A stretch of 33,404 bases of DNA from contig JASHTX010000059.1 of the NCBI GenBank assembly GCA_030040335.1, forward strand, positions 1 to 33,404, given 5' to 3'. The notes below the pieces were generated by a model. That model searched no databases. It was not told where the DNA came from and saw only the letters and a program-made list of their open reading frames with translations. Positions 21,119 to 29,482 of this stretch are shown here, piece by piece; the first letter of the stretch is position 1, and every line of letters begins with the position of its first letter. The position numbers were made by a program, and so were the translations under genes. This DNA comes from Microcaldota archaeon (GTDB lineage: Archaea > Micrarchaeota > Micrarchaeia > Micrarchaeales > CABMGC01).

Positions 21119-22030
21119 ATGGCCAGTTTCTTCGATGAGATAGCCAGGAATAAGACAAAGTCACTCATCTTCATGTTCATCTTCACCCTCTTCTTCATAG
21201 GAATCCTGTGGTTCTTCGTCTTCGCTTTCCTGGGCCTCGGCTGGATCACCTTCGCGATCGTCTCTCTGATCGTGCTGATATATGCGGCTTACAGCTACTA
21301 CCACGGCGAGAAGCTCGTGCTGCGCGTATCAAGGGCGCAGGAGGCGGACAGGAAGCAGTATCCAAATTTCTACGCTGCGGCAGAGGGCCTCTCGTCAGCC
21401 ATGCAGGTCCCGATGCCGAAACTCTACGTCATGAACGATCCGAACCCGAACGCATTCGCAACAGGAAGGCGCACCAGTCCATCGATCTGCGCGACGACTG
21501 GATTGCTCTCGATGATGAACAGGGACGAGCTTGACGGAGTCATAGCGCACGAGATGTCTCACATAGCAGACAACGACGTCCAGCTGATGACCATCGCGAT
21601 AGCCTACATCGGAGCGATAGGCCTTATAGCGGCTTTTGTGAGGGGCCTTATGTTCTTCGGATTGGGCGGCTTTGGTGGAAACCGCAGGGGTGGCGGAGCG
21701 ATCCTGGTGCTGCTGCTTGTGGGTTTCGTAATAGGACTGCTAGCGCCTTTGTTTGCCACGCTTATGCAGCTTGCGATCTCTAGGAGGAGGGAATATCTTG
21801 CGGACGCGAACGGTGCGAGGGTCACAAGGGATCCTGCGTCGCTTGTCAGCGCGCTGAAGAAGCTGCAAACTTATTCTGCAGCTCCTGCGGCTAAGCCGGT
21901 CCAGCACGCGAATGAGGTCACGGCGCCGATGTACTTCGCCAACCCGTTCACAGGAAAGAGCGTGATGAACCTCTTCTCAACGCACCCTCCGATCGACGAG
22001 AGAATAAAGAGACTGCAGGCAATGTACTAA
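21119..22030 (+). CDS. htpX: HtpX-type membrane zinc metalloprotease
   Basis: A 303-residue M48-family protease that degrades misfolded membrane proteins. Two N-terminal membrane helices (about 16-40 and 42-60), then the zinc site VIAHEMSHIADND (H144, E145, H148), two more hydrophobic segments (about 162-180 and 195-218, separated by a Gly-rich FGLGGFGGNRRGGGA) and the third-ligand region SRRREYLADANGARVT. The STHPPIDERIKRLQAMY C-terminus is typical. Probably co-transcribed with lemA. Confidence 0.95.
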   Translation: MASFFDEIARNKTKSLIFMFIFTLFFIGILWFFVFAFLGLGWITFAIVSLIVLIYAAYSYYHGEKLVLRVSRAQEADRKQYPNFYAAAEGLSSAMQVPMPKLYVMNDPNPNAFATGRRTSPSICATTGLLSMMNRDELDGVIAHEMSHIADNDVQLMTIAIAYIGAIGLIAAFVRGLMFFGLGGFGGNRRGGGAILVLLLVGFVIGLLAPLFATLMQLAISRRREYLADANGARVTRDPASLVSALKKLQTYSAAPAAKPVQHANEVTAPMYFANPFTGKSVMNLFSTHPPIDERIKRLQAMY

Positions 22031-22056
22031 GGAACGGGAAAAGATAGCTGTTGCTT

Positions 22057-22935
22057 TTACTTCTTAAGCGCATCAGCTACAGCTTCAGATATGTCTGTTA
22101 TGTGCGCCTTGGGATATAGCACTGTGTTTGTGCCGTAGAGCTCTGAAACGCCAGCCTCCTTCAGCTTCTTCGCAGCATCGCCTATCATAAGAAGATGCAC
22201 AGCAGCAGCAACGATGCGCTTGGCGCCCTTCTTTTTTGCAAACTCCGCGGTCTGCACAACTGTGCCGCCGCTGCTTATCATGTCGTCCACTATCACAACG
22301 TCCATGCCATCAAAGTCTTTGTCTGGTCCGCTTAGCATCCTTATCTTTCCTGTCAACCTGTCCCTTTGTTTCTCCATCGAGGCATAATCGCACTTCAGCG
22401 TTTCGGCAAAATTCTGTGCCATGTGCGTTGCACTCTTGTCTGCGGCGAGCACAAACGGCATCTTCACATTGCCTTTCAGCGCCCTGGCCAGAGGCACAGA
22501 GCCGTCGATCACTTTCACTGCACCATGAAAAGCGGACAGCGGCGCAGACTTGTGAGGCGCTACGGTAAACAGCGTTGTTATTCCTGAGTAGCCGAGCAGA
22601 TCCAGCACCGTCGATATGCTTACAGCGTTGTTCTTCCCCTCGAACTTCATATCCTGGCGCGCATAGGCCAGATACGGTATCACGGCCTTTATGCTCTTTG
22701 CCTTCTCTTTCCTCAGCTCGTCTGCAAGTATGAGCAATTCGACGAGGCCCTTGTCCTGATAGGGATACAGGGATTGCACTATCACAACGTCCTTTCCCCT
22801 CACCTCTCCGGGAATGACTATTTCGGACTCGCCGTCAGGGAAGAGCTTTCTGGAGACTTCGATTGACTCGCACCCCAGCGCAGATGCGACCGATCTGCCG
22901 ATCCCATTCCCGCTTGGGCCTTCTATAACAAGCAT
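22057..22935 (-). CDS. prs: Ribose-phosphate pyrophosphokinase
   Basis: PRPP synthetase makes 5-phosphoribosyl diphosphate from ribose 5-phosphate and ATP for nucleotide and amino acid synthesis. About 292 residues. Seen: FPDGESEIVI, ATP-binding YLAYARQDMKF, the flexible loop area, and the PRPP loop DVVIVDDMISSGGTVVQTA. The ATG at 22935 is preferred over a GTG at 22944: a TATA box (ttataat, 22956-22962) lies about 26 nt upstream, giving a leaderless mRNA. Converges with htpX. Confidence 0.94.
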   Translation of the reverse strand: MLVIEGPSGNGIGRSVASALGCESIEVSRKLFPDGESEIVIPGEVRGKDVVIVQSLYPYQDKGLVELLILADELRKEKAKSIKAVIPYLAYARQDMKFEGKNNAVSISTVLDLLGYSGITTLFTVAPHKSAPLSAFHGAVKVIDGSVPLARALKGNVKMPFVLAADKSATHMAQNFAETLKCDYASMEKQRDRLTGKIRMLSGPDKDFDGMDVVIVDDMISSGGTVVQTAEFAKKKGAKRIVAAAVHLLMIGDAAKKLKEAGVSELYGTNTVLYPKAHITDISEAVADALKK

Positions 22936-22988
22936 GAGAAACACTTGCGATTAAGAATTATAATGCTTCGCTGGCAGCAGGATAGCGG

Positions 22989-23384
22989 CTAGACCCTTGT
23001 CAGCGTGAGGCTGGATGTGGAAGTGGACGTGGAAGTGGCTGAAGTGCTCGCTGACGAGGTCGATATGCTGCTAGAGGCCGTCGTGCTGCTTGACGTAACA
23101 TTCACCGTAGTTGGTATTACGGTTGTGACTGTCGAGACCGTGGTTGGCGGAGGAGTAGGAGGAGGCTTGATAAAGAAGGCAAGCGCCACAACTATTATCA
23201 GCACCACACCGGCTATGACCCCGAGGTTTATCGAAGGTTTTGCGACGCGCTGATCTGGAGCTTTCTGCTGTTGCGCGGGTTTTTGCATCGGCTGTGGCTG
23301 AGGCTGAGGGGGTGTTGGTTCCTCATCGATCGTGATGTTCGTGGGCTCGCCTACAGGGCCAGGCTCGTCGGGCATCTCGTCCAT
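22989..23384 (-). CDS. Single-pass membrane protein with Ser/Thr-rich tail
   Basis: A 131-residue protein with an acidic, Pro/Gln-rich N-terminal part (PTPPQPQPQPMQKPAQQQKA), one membrane helix (about 52-72, LGVIAGVVLIIVVALAFFI), then PPPTPPPTTVST and about 50 residues of almost only Ser, Thr, Ala and Val. The tail looks like an O-glycosylated surface stalk, or a low-complexity anchor. No catalytic domain. Function unknown. Confidence 0.65.
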   Translation of the reverse strand: MDEMPDEPGPVGEPTNITIDEEPTPPQPQPQPMQKPAQQQKAPDQRVAKPSINLGVIAGVVLIIVVALAFFIKPPPTPPPTTVSTVTTVIPTTVNVTSSSTTASSSISTSSASTSATSTSTSTSSLTLTRV

Positions 23385-23462
23385 GAATTCAAGCTACTTT
23401 CAACCAACATCAATAAAACTGTTTCTTTCCAAGGCAGAGGCTGAAGTTCACATGTTGGATTA

Positions 23463-23780
23463 CTAAGGTCCTGGCAGCTCGTGTACCACTTTGCTCATGA
23501 GCTCTGACCACGCTAGAGGTCCTTTGTCGCTTGCTCTTCTAAGCGCTTTGGCCGCAACAGTGTCAGACGCCCCGAGCTTGGTGTAATCTTTGGCCATCAT
23601 CGCAGTCATGACCCTCATACGTCTATGCGGCTCATCCAGCGCTCGCTGTACAGCCGCAATAACTTTGGCGTCAGGCACCGAAAAACCGTTGCCGTGCACG
23701 CCCTTGCGCATTGTAAGAGCGGCATTCGTTCCATTCCCTACAACCTTTCTGCCGTCTTTCCTATTTCCATGCAGGACCAC
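23463..23780 (-). CDS. Small hypothetical protein
   Basis: A 105-residue basic protein from a GTG start (an ATG lies at codon 4 of another frame only). Mostly helical: DAKVIAAVQRALDEPHRRMR, DTVAAKALRRASDKGPLAWS. No signal peptide or recognised family. It stands between the Ser/Thr-rich protein and the Nudix gene with its own upstream AT-rich stretch. Confidence 0.45.
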   Translation of the reverse strand: MVLHGNRKDGRKVVGNGTNAALTMRKGVHGNGFSVPDAKVIAAVQRALDEPHRRMRVMTAMMAKDYTKLGASDTVAAKALRRASDKGPLAWSELMSKVVHELPGP

Positions 23781-23820
23781 CTTTAGAGTAGTGGTAGCTT
23801 ATCTGGGAGCGTTCTTAAGC

Positions 23821-24369
23821 TTAGTGTCCAATTGCCTCTCCGAGTATCCTGAAAAGATCGTCGATGTAGACGAACGGCACGTACTTTTTGGAGCTCCTTG
23901 GATCGCTCAGCTCCTTCTTGAGCTTTGGGAACGGCATGAGCTTCACCGCATCGACCTCCTCCTTCTGGAGTCTCAGCTCGCCGATGACGATATCGCGCTT
24001 GTAGATGTAGACATGCTGGAACTCCCTGTTGTGGTAGGTCGGGCTTATGATCTCGTCAAACCTTGTCGCAATTATTTCCCTGAGTTCGCTGGGTCTTGCC
24101 TTGACCCCTATCTCCTCGTCCAGCTCCCTCACAATGGCATCTCTCGGCGTTTCGCCTGCAGAGACATGGCACGTTGCTGATGCGGTCCAGAGTCCGGGCT
24201 GCGTTTCCTTATTCATCGAGCGTTTCTGCAGCAGCACCTCTCCCTTCGATGTGTATATCCACGCGTCGCAACCCTGGTGCCACAGCCCGCGCCTGTGGAC
24301 CTCGTTTCTGGGCATCACCACGCCGGTCTTTCTTCCGCTTTCATCTAGGACATCAAAGCTCTCGGCCAT
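23821..24369 (-). CDS. Nudix hydrolase (IPP isomerase/YfcD-like)
   Basis: A 182-residue Nudix protein hydrolysing or isomerising a nucleoside- or prenyl-diphosphate-type substrate. The Nudix box is GETPRDAIVRELDEEIGV (about residues 71-88), matching G-x5-E-x7-REUxEE-x-G. Upstream HRRGLWHQGCDAWIYTSKGE and LLQKRSMNKETQPGLWTASA resemble the IDI-1/YfcD branch. Whether it is a true isopentenyl-diphosphate isomerase is not clear, since the conserved catalytic Cys of that enzyme is not obvious. Its ATG is 4 bp after the secY stop, so it is probably co-transcribed. Confidence 0.85.
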   Translation of the reverse strand: MAESFDVLDESGRKTGVVMPRNEVHRRGLWHQGCDAWIYTSKGEVLLQKRSMNKETQPGLWTASATCHVSAGETPRDAIVRELDEEIGVKARPSELREIIATRFDEIISPTYHNREFQHVYIYKRDIVIGELRLQKEEVDAVKLMPFPKLKKELSDPRSSKKYVPFVYIDDLFRILGEAIGH

Positions 24370-24373
24370 AGAA

Positions 24374-25858
24374 TCAGGATAGCATCTTGTTCAGCTGCGG
24401 GTACTGTTCCAGGGCGTGCTCCTGCTGGAGCTGCTGGTAGACCATGTACATTATTCCGACGGTAAGCAGCACTCCCATTCCCGTGCCTACCGCTCCTGTC
24501 AGCGTTGCGAGCGCAGCGAGCAGTGCCACGAAGATGCTGCCAAGAACCGTTATCGTGGGTATGTACTTGTTGAGTATGTTCTCCACTATTCTCGGATCCC
24601 GCCTGAATCCGGGTATCTGCCATCCAACGTCCTCCAGCTGCTCCGCAACTGTCTTCGGGTTCTGACCGGTCATCTCTATCCAGAATTTTCCGAATGCAAC
24701 AGCAAGCGCGACAAGCACGAGGGTGTATACCACTATGTGTATCCATTCTGGAACGAAGAGTATGACAGGATTGGCTGCGCTACTCCATGGAACGTAGAGT
24801 TCGCTCGTGTGGGTTGCGAGATAGGAGAAATAAGCGGAATAGCCGCCTACGCCACCGTAGGTTGTTGAGTAGGGCAGCGGGAAGGTGGGGGATATAAGGT
24901 AGACCAGCCCGCCGACCAGCGTGAGCGAAGCGGCGCCTGCTGAGGTTGGTGCCAGCTGGTAGAAGGCTATGAAATGGGCGAAATTCGCCAGCGGGCCTGT
25001 TACGTTGGCTATGAACCTCATCCAGACCGTGAGGCTGAGCTCGAACGAAGTGGCCAGTATGACCGGAAGCACGCTGACGTAAAGGAACGGTATCGGCAAC
25101 CGTCCTCCCACACCTCTCAGCTGCGAGAAGACCAGGGGCAGCTCCACCTTCATGTCATACGCGTAGATGCTGACGAGGAAGACTATTATCGCAAAGAAGA
25201 GGGGTGCGAATGCCAGTACGGCGTTGGGAATCGCTGTTGAGCCGCCTGCTTGTATCGCCTGGATTGCTTCTGCGAGCAGTATGGTGGTTGTGCCGGCAAC
25301 TATTGAATATGCGACTCCGCCGGCTATGAATAGGTTTATGCCCGACGTTATCCCATACTTTGTCATCGCCTCGTCCATGAAGACTATGAAGACTGCGCAG
25401 AGAGCCAGCTGAAGCACCACAAGGCCCGTGTAGGCAGAGGATATGATGGGAACGTAGCCTGTCACAACGAAGATGTAGGCCTCGACAACAGCTATGATCA
25501 TTGCTGCTGTTTTCTGTATGCTCTGGAACCTGCCCTTCTGCTCCGGGTCGTTCAGGTCAACGTTGATTATTCCGGTGCCCATTATCAGCTGGAGCACTAT
25601 GCTTGAAAGCACTATCGGCCCTATGCCAACCGTTATCAGGCTTCCGATCCTGGAGGCGAAGACGATGCTTATCAGCTGTATGAGCGGCTGGTTTATCGTG
25701 GACGTGCTAACACCGAAAGCCGGGGTGCTAAACATCAGGTAGTAGATGCCCATTATTACCGCGGTCCACCTCAGCTTCTCCTTGAACGAGAGTGGCGCGC
25801 TGGGCCTGCTTATCGCAGGTACATATTTCAGGAACCTGTCAAGTGAATTGAGATTCAT
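24374..25858 (-). CDS. secY: Preprotein translocase subunit SecY
   Basis: The channel subunit of the Sec translocon, 494 residues with about ten membrane helices. Start MNLNSLDRFLKYVPAIS and helix 1 context PLSFKEKLRWTAVIMGIYYL are typical of archaeal SecY, with the plug region, SIVLQLIMGTGIINVDL and the cytosolic loop before the last helices (GQNPKTVAEQLEDVGWQIPG, FRRDPRIVENILNKYIPTIT). Usually it sits in ribosomal protein operons; here it is within a run with V4R, DUF929 and Nudix genes instead. Confidence 0.95.
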   Translation of the reverse strand: MNLNSLDRFLKYVPAISRPSAPLSFKEKLRWTAVIMGIYYLMFSTPAFGVSTSTINQPLIQLISIVFASRIGSLITVGIGPIVLSSIVLQLIMGTGIINVDLNDPEQKGRFQSIQKTAAMIIAVVEAYIFVVTGYVPIISSAYTGLVVLQLALCAVFIVFMDEAMTKYGITSGINLFIAGGVAYSIVAGTTTILLAEAIQAIQAGGSTAIPNAVLAFAPLFFAIIVFLVSIYAYDMKVELPLVFSQLRGVGGRLPIPFLYVSVLPVILATSFELSLTVWMRFIANVTGPLANFAHFIAFYQLAPTSAGAASLTLVGGLVYLISPTFPLPYSTTYGGVGGYSAYFSYLATHTSELYVPWSSAANPVILFVPEWIHIVVYTLVLVALAVAFGKFWIEMTGQNPKTVAEQLEDVGWQIPGFRRDPRIVENILNKYIPTITVLGSIFVALLAALATLTGAVGTGMGVLLTVGIMYMVYQQLQQEHALEQYPQLNKMLS

Positions 25859-25878
25859 TTTGCACCCGCTGGGCTAGA

Positions 25879-26874
25879 TCATTCCTCTGATACTTGCATT
25901 CTGACAATATAAATCCCTTTGCTGTCAGTATCTCTCTTGACTTTCACATTCCTCCCGAAGGCGCCCTTGAACATTCCGGAGAGCAGGGCTGTGGAGAGAT
26001 CTACGAAGCGGCTCACAGATGTAGTGGTATTGTAAGCCAGCCTTACGACCGCGCTGCCGTTCTTCCCATCGGTGACCTTCACACCATCTATACCCAGAAA
26101 ATCCGATGCCTTTTTGACCATGAACGCAAAGTTGTGCGCTTTCTGTGAAGCGACCAGCATCTTGCCTGAGAGGTAAAGGAACTTCGATGCCTCTCCGAGC
26201 ATCGGCTCTGAAAGCAGGGGCCTGATCGCGAGCATATAGTAGGCGCTTTCGCCTTTCCGGGCTTCTGCGTTCCTGATTCCCAGGTCAAGGGCTCTTACTA
26301 TGCTGACCATATCAAGGCTTGAGGAGTCCTGGGGGTTGAAGCTTTCGCCGCCAACTGCCACGAACTGGCATGCCCTCGCGCCGTTGAAAACGCACGCAAC
26401 CTCGCTTGCAGTGACTGTGGATTTTGAGTGCGCAGAGAGAAACCCTGCTATGACTCCGGCTTCAAAAGTGTGGGTGTTGATTCCGAGGTTGACGGATTTG
26501 GCCTTTATCCTGTATGATGCAAACATGCTCCTTGTCTCGAATGGGTAGTATGAGACCTTCCCGAGCCCAGCGTTCTCGAGTATGTGCTCAAGCGAACCTA
26601 TGGTACCGTCGGAGCATGCGAACGCGTCTGAACCAAGCTTGAATCCTGACCTGAAAGCCAGGGTCTGAAGTTCCGGGGCTACGTTGTAGAGCAGATCCTG
26701 AAGCTGAAGATGCCTCTCGGGCGCCTTGGCGGGCGGCTCTGTTATCTTTTTCAGCAGAAATTCCTCCCTTCCCGATGCAACTGGCGCATCTTCCTTCTTT
26801 GCGACAGATTTCTTCCTAACCGTTCCCTTCTTTGCAGGCATCGCCTTTCTCATCTTCCTGACTTTCTTTTTCAT
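25879..26874 (-). CDS. V4R-domain protein with basic N-terminal tail
   Basis: About 331 residues. The first 30 are Lys/Arg-rich (KKKVRKMRKAMPAKKGTVRK), suggesting nucleic-acid or membrane-surface binding. Residues about 75-176 match the V4R (4-vinyl reductase) small-molecule-binding domain, with HTFEAGVIAGFLSAHSKSTV and CVFNGARACQFVAVGG (C161 and C169 in the usual C-x7-C position). The C-terminal half (about 180-331) is alpha/beta and unrecognised. V4R domains bind hydrocarbons or act as chaperone-like adaptors. The ATG at 26874 is preferred to an in-frame TTG at 26880. In line with upstream GCSC and DUF929 genes and downstream secY. Confidence 0.7.
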   Translation of the reverse strand: MKKKVRKMRKAMPAKKGTVRKKSVAKKEDAPVASGREEFLLKKITEPPAKAPERHLQLQDLLYNVAPELQTLAFRSGFKLGSDAFACSDGTIGSLEHILENAGLGKVSYYPFETRSMFASYRIKAKSVNLGINTHTFEAGVIAGFLSAHSKSTVTASEVACVFNGARACQFVAVGGESFNPQDSSSLDMVSIVRALDLGIRNAEARKGESAYYMLAIRPLLSEPMLGEASKFLYLSGKMLVASQKAHNFAFMVKKASDFLGIDGVKVTDGKNGSAVVRLAYNTTTSVSRFVDLSTALLSGMFKGAFGRNVKVKRDTDSKGIYIVRMQVSEE

Positions 26875-26883
26875 GCACAAACA

Positions 26884-27402
26884 CTAGCGCTTCCTTTTGT
26901 GTACACCGCCTATACGAGTTATCCTTCCAAGCTGATAGTATATAAATATTAGATTCAGGGCTATGAAAAGCACAAGGAGCCAGTTCTGGTAATCCCCAAC
27001 GAATGAGATTGCATCGCTGACAGCGAGCGTCCCGAAGCCTATCGCGTACATGACCGACGCAAGTATCGGGGCGTAGCAGCTGCAGCCGATTACAAGGCCG
27101 GTCAGCGATGAGGTGATAATGCTGAGTATTCCGCCCTCTGCGCCGGCGTACTTGGCGCGAAGCGATTTGGCTATTGCATATATGCTCGTTGTCATCAGCA
27201 CCGCGGCGCTGAGTATCAGCGCGTAGATCAGGTAAACCGGAGCCGTGATGAAGAAGACATCCTTGTTGCTGATCAGTACAAGGTACTTGAAGAGTTCATA
27301 GTATGCGATTGCAGCAACTATGGTGATGAGTATGTACAGGGGAGATGAGAAGACGCTCTTGAGGACGTGGATCCTGTGAGGTCGCTCGGCCGTGACCGGC
27401 AT
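26884..27402 (-). CDS. Four-helix membrane protein with GCSC motif
   Basis: A 172-residue integral membrane protein with about four helices (about 18-38, 55-80, 95-128, 138-160) and a basic C-terminus (RITRIGGVHKRKR). The third helix region has GLVIGCSCYAPILASVMYA, two Cys in a C-x-C within a helix, suggestive of metal binding or thiol exchange. The start directly follows the stop of the thioredoxin-like DUF929 gene, so they are probably partners. No family recognised beyond this. Confidence 0.65.
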   Translation of the reverse strand: MPVTAERPHRIHVLKSVFSSPLYILITIVAAIAYYELFKYLVLISNKDVFFITAPVYLIYALILSAAVLMTTSIYAIAKSLRAKYAGAEGGILSIITSSLTGLVIGCSCYAPILASVMYAIGFGTLAVSDAISFVGDYQNWLLVLFIALNLIFIYYQLGRITRIGGVHKRKR

Positions 27403-28485
27403 CTAAAGACCCGCTGAGGTTTCTATCTTCTGGATCGCCGGCAGGGAGCAGACTGGCGCGGTGTTGTTGAGCGTCTGGCAGACCATGGCAACGTAGAAGT
27501 CTGCGGCAGCGTATTCGCTCCATGCAAACTGGTCGTTCGGGTCTGCGAGCTGGCTGAGCAGTTCTCCGTGCGTCCACTGGCTCATCTGGAGCGTGCTGTT
27601 GCTTGGCGGTGCATCGCCGAAAACTACTGCGTCAGCACCGGGCACTTCATAGGCGCCCCATATCGTAAACGGCGTTCCCTGGAAGCCCTGCGTGCTGATA
27701 ACATAATCCATTGCGTCCTCGTAGGCGAGGTTGCCTGTGGCGTTTACCCGCTGCTGCATTGTTGAAATCGGGTTGAGGTCGAAGCCTCCTGTTATTGGAT
27801 TTCCGTCTTCAATCGCGAGGAAGTTGATGTAATTGCTGTTGTAGAAGTCCCCGGCTACGGTGGCCGATTCGTTGTAGTGCGCCGGAGCCCAGTATATTGT
27901 GGGCAGGTCTGCGTCTCCGAATGAGCTGTAGCCTATGAAAATGTTGGAGAAGTTCCCAAACCTTGAGAGCGCCAGTGCCATGGCCCACCTGTTTTCGCCG
28001 CAGTACACGCAGGTGATCGAGCCAAGGTATATGACCGTGGGCTTGCCGTTTAGGATAAAGAGAGGTAGTTTGCTTGGAGTTGTGCCAACGTTGTTCGCCA
28101 GAGAGTGATTGAGGTACATCTCCCCTGCAGTCTCATAGTAGGAATCTGGCGCGTTGTTTATGATGCTGAGCGCGCTTGCGTTGAAAGGAGAGTCGATGCC
28201 AGTAAGCCTGTGCCCGAAGGACTCGTTCGCCGTCACTACCGGCGAGTCGCTGTATGACGTGGCTGGCACCAGTATCTGGCTCGTTATGTTGTAGCCCATC
28301 ACGTTGGGGCCGCTGGGAGTTGTGACATTCTTGTATACGGTGACGTTCCTTGTCACGTTCCTTGTTATGTATACGACCTTGCCCTGTGCGGTTGCGAGCG
28401 CGTAGGAAAGTATCGCTATCGCGACTATGCAGACAAGCAGCGCGACAACCAGAAGCGTGTTGGTGGAGTTGGTGTATCTTTCCAT
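27403..28485 (-). CDS. DUF929-family exported thioredoxin-like protein
   Basis: A 360-residue protein with an N-terminal membrane anchor (about 10-32) followed by a Thr/Asn-rich linker with many N-x-S/T sequons. A thioredoxin-like domain follows with VIYLGSITCVYCGENRWAMA (CxxC at 159-162) and ALSRFGNFSNIFIGYSS, the signature of DUF929 of Thermoplasma and Sulfolobus. The CxxC faces outside the cell, so a thiol-disulfide role in folding exported proteins is likely (inference). A TATA box (about 28528-28538) gives a leader of about 20 nt. First gene of a run reaching secY. Confidence 0.85.
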   Translation of the reverse strand: MERYTNSTNTLLVVALLVCIVAIAILSYALATAQGKVVYITRNVTRNVTVYKNVTTPSGPNVMGYNITSQILVPATSYSDSPVVTANESFGHRLTGIDSPFNASALSIINNAPDSYYETAGEMYLNHSLANNVGTTPSKLPLFILNGKPTVIYLGSITCVYCGENRWAMALALSRFGNFSNIFIGYSSFGDADLPTIYWAPAHYNESATVAGDFYNSNYINFLAIEDGNPITGGFDLNPISTMQQRVNATGNLAYEDAMDYVISTQGFQGTPFTIWGAYEVPGADAVVFGDAPPSNSTLQMSQWTHGELLSQLADPNDQFAWSEYAAADFYVAMVCQTLNNTAPVCSLPAIQKIETSAGL

Positions 28486-28527
28486 AGAAACTTCTGACTC
28501 TTGTGGTTAGTGAAGTTATTGGGAGGA

Positions 28528-28541
28528 TAAGTATATAAAAG
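28528..28541. promoter_or_regulatory. Shared divergent TATA region, DUF929 operon / tatD
   Basis: agtatataaaagg on the plus strand is cttttatatact on the minus strand, so one AT-rich block can serve both directions: start near 28507 for the DUF929 operon and near 28560 for tatD. The 139-bp gap holds no other gene of confidence. Confidence 0.55.
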
Positions 28542-28571
28542 GTAAGTGAAACGTGAGGAGGCTATCTGGAA

Positions 28572-28640
28572 ATGAATAAAAGAGAAGATGTATTAAAGAT
28601 TATGGTGAGAGCACGTCACAGTACATGGCGATGGAGATAG
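28572..28640 (+). CDS. Possible 22-residue upstream ORF before tatD
   Basis: ATG at 28572, with GGAGG about 11 nt before it, runs to a TAG 16 bp inside tatD in another frame. Its position in the tatD leader could couple or limit tatD translation. Chance is equally possible. Confidence 0.2.
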   Translation: MNKREDVLKIMVRARHSTWRWR

Positions 28641-29386
28641 AGAGGCAGCAGATAGCAACGCGCCTGGAGTTTATTGATGCCCATTGTCACCTGAACCTGC
28701 TCGACAACCTCACCCTGGAGGAAGCTCTGGCAGACGCAAGAAACAGAGGAGTAAGCACAGTGATAACATCAGGAGGCAGTGCCAAGGACAATTTCGAGAG
28801 CGCGAGACTGGCAGAGAAGGAGCATGTATTTGCAGTGGTTGGCATAGGGCCAGACTTTGCAGCAACAGATTCTGCTTACGCAGTAGAGGTGCCGGGCCTG
28901 ATAAGGAGCAGCAAGAAGATCGTCGGTATTGGGGAGATAGGAATGGATGCAAAAGTGGCTGATAAGAACTCGCTCGCAATACAGAAGGAGGTCTTCTCGC
29001 AGCAGCTGAAGGTCGCGAAGGAACTCGACATGCCCGTAGTCATACACTCGAGGGGAATGCTGGGCGAGGTCGCATCCATGCTGATAGACATGCAAATCAA
29101 ACGCGTAATGTTCCACTTCTTTGAGGGAGACGAGAAGCAGGCGGTCGAGCTCGCAAGCAGGGGCTATCTCATATCGATCCCTCCGGCGCAAACAGAGAAG
29201 AGGAAAAGGGTTATAAAGGAAGTAAACCTTAAGAGTATCGTAGCCGAGACAGACTCACCGGTCGTTGGGAAAACGCCTGCTGATGTGATAGGCGTCTGCG
29301 AAACGATCGCGCAGGTGAAGGGAGTTTCGCTGGAGGAAGTCGCGGCGCAGACAACAGAAAACATAAGAAGACTGTTTTACATATGA
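28625..29386 (+). CDS. tatD: TatD-family metal-dependent DNase
   Basis: A 253-residue TIM-barrel amidohydrolase-fold nuclease of the TatD family, with roles in DNA repair and RNA turnover. Metal-site residues seen: DAHCHL (H-x-H, about 19-24), GIGEIGMD (Glu), VVIHSRG (His), MFHFFEG (His) and VAETDSPV (Asp). The C-terminus RRLF is the family's usual ending. The tRNA-Arg gene begins 10 bp after its stop. Confidence 0.92.
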   Translation: MAMEIERQQIATRLEFIDAHCHLNLLDNLTLEEALADARNRGVSTVITSGGSAKDNFESARLAEKEHVFAVVGIGPDFAATDSAYAVEVPGLIRSSKKIVGIGEIGMDAKVADKNSLAIQKEVFSQQLKVAKELDMPVVIHSRGMLGEVASMLIDMQIKRVMFHFFEGDEKQAVELASRGYLISIPPAQTEKRKRVIKEVNLKSIVAETDSPVVGKTPADVIGVCETIAQVKGVSLEEVAAQTTENIRRLFYI

Positions 29387-29396
29387 CTATCCGAGC

Positions 29397-29471
29397 GGGC
29401 TCGTAGCTCAGCTTGGATAGAGCAACAGCCTTCTAAGCTGAAGGTCGCGGGTTCAAATCCCGCCGGGCCCG
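29397..29471 (+). tRNA. tRNA-Arg (anticodon UCU)
   Basis: A full cloverleaf: acceptor GGGCTCG with CGGGCCC (one G-U), D stem GCTC/GAGC, anticodon loop CTTCTAA with anticodon TCT at 29432-29434, T stem GCGGG/CCCGC around TTCAAAT, discriminator G. The last-but-outer anticodon-stem pair (A-A) is mismatched. No intron and no encoded CCA. It lies between tatD and UPF0147 on the same strand, so it is likely co-transcribed or has its promoter inside the tatD end. Confidence 0.95.
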
Positions 29472-29482
29472 TTGGTGATTTC

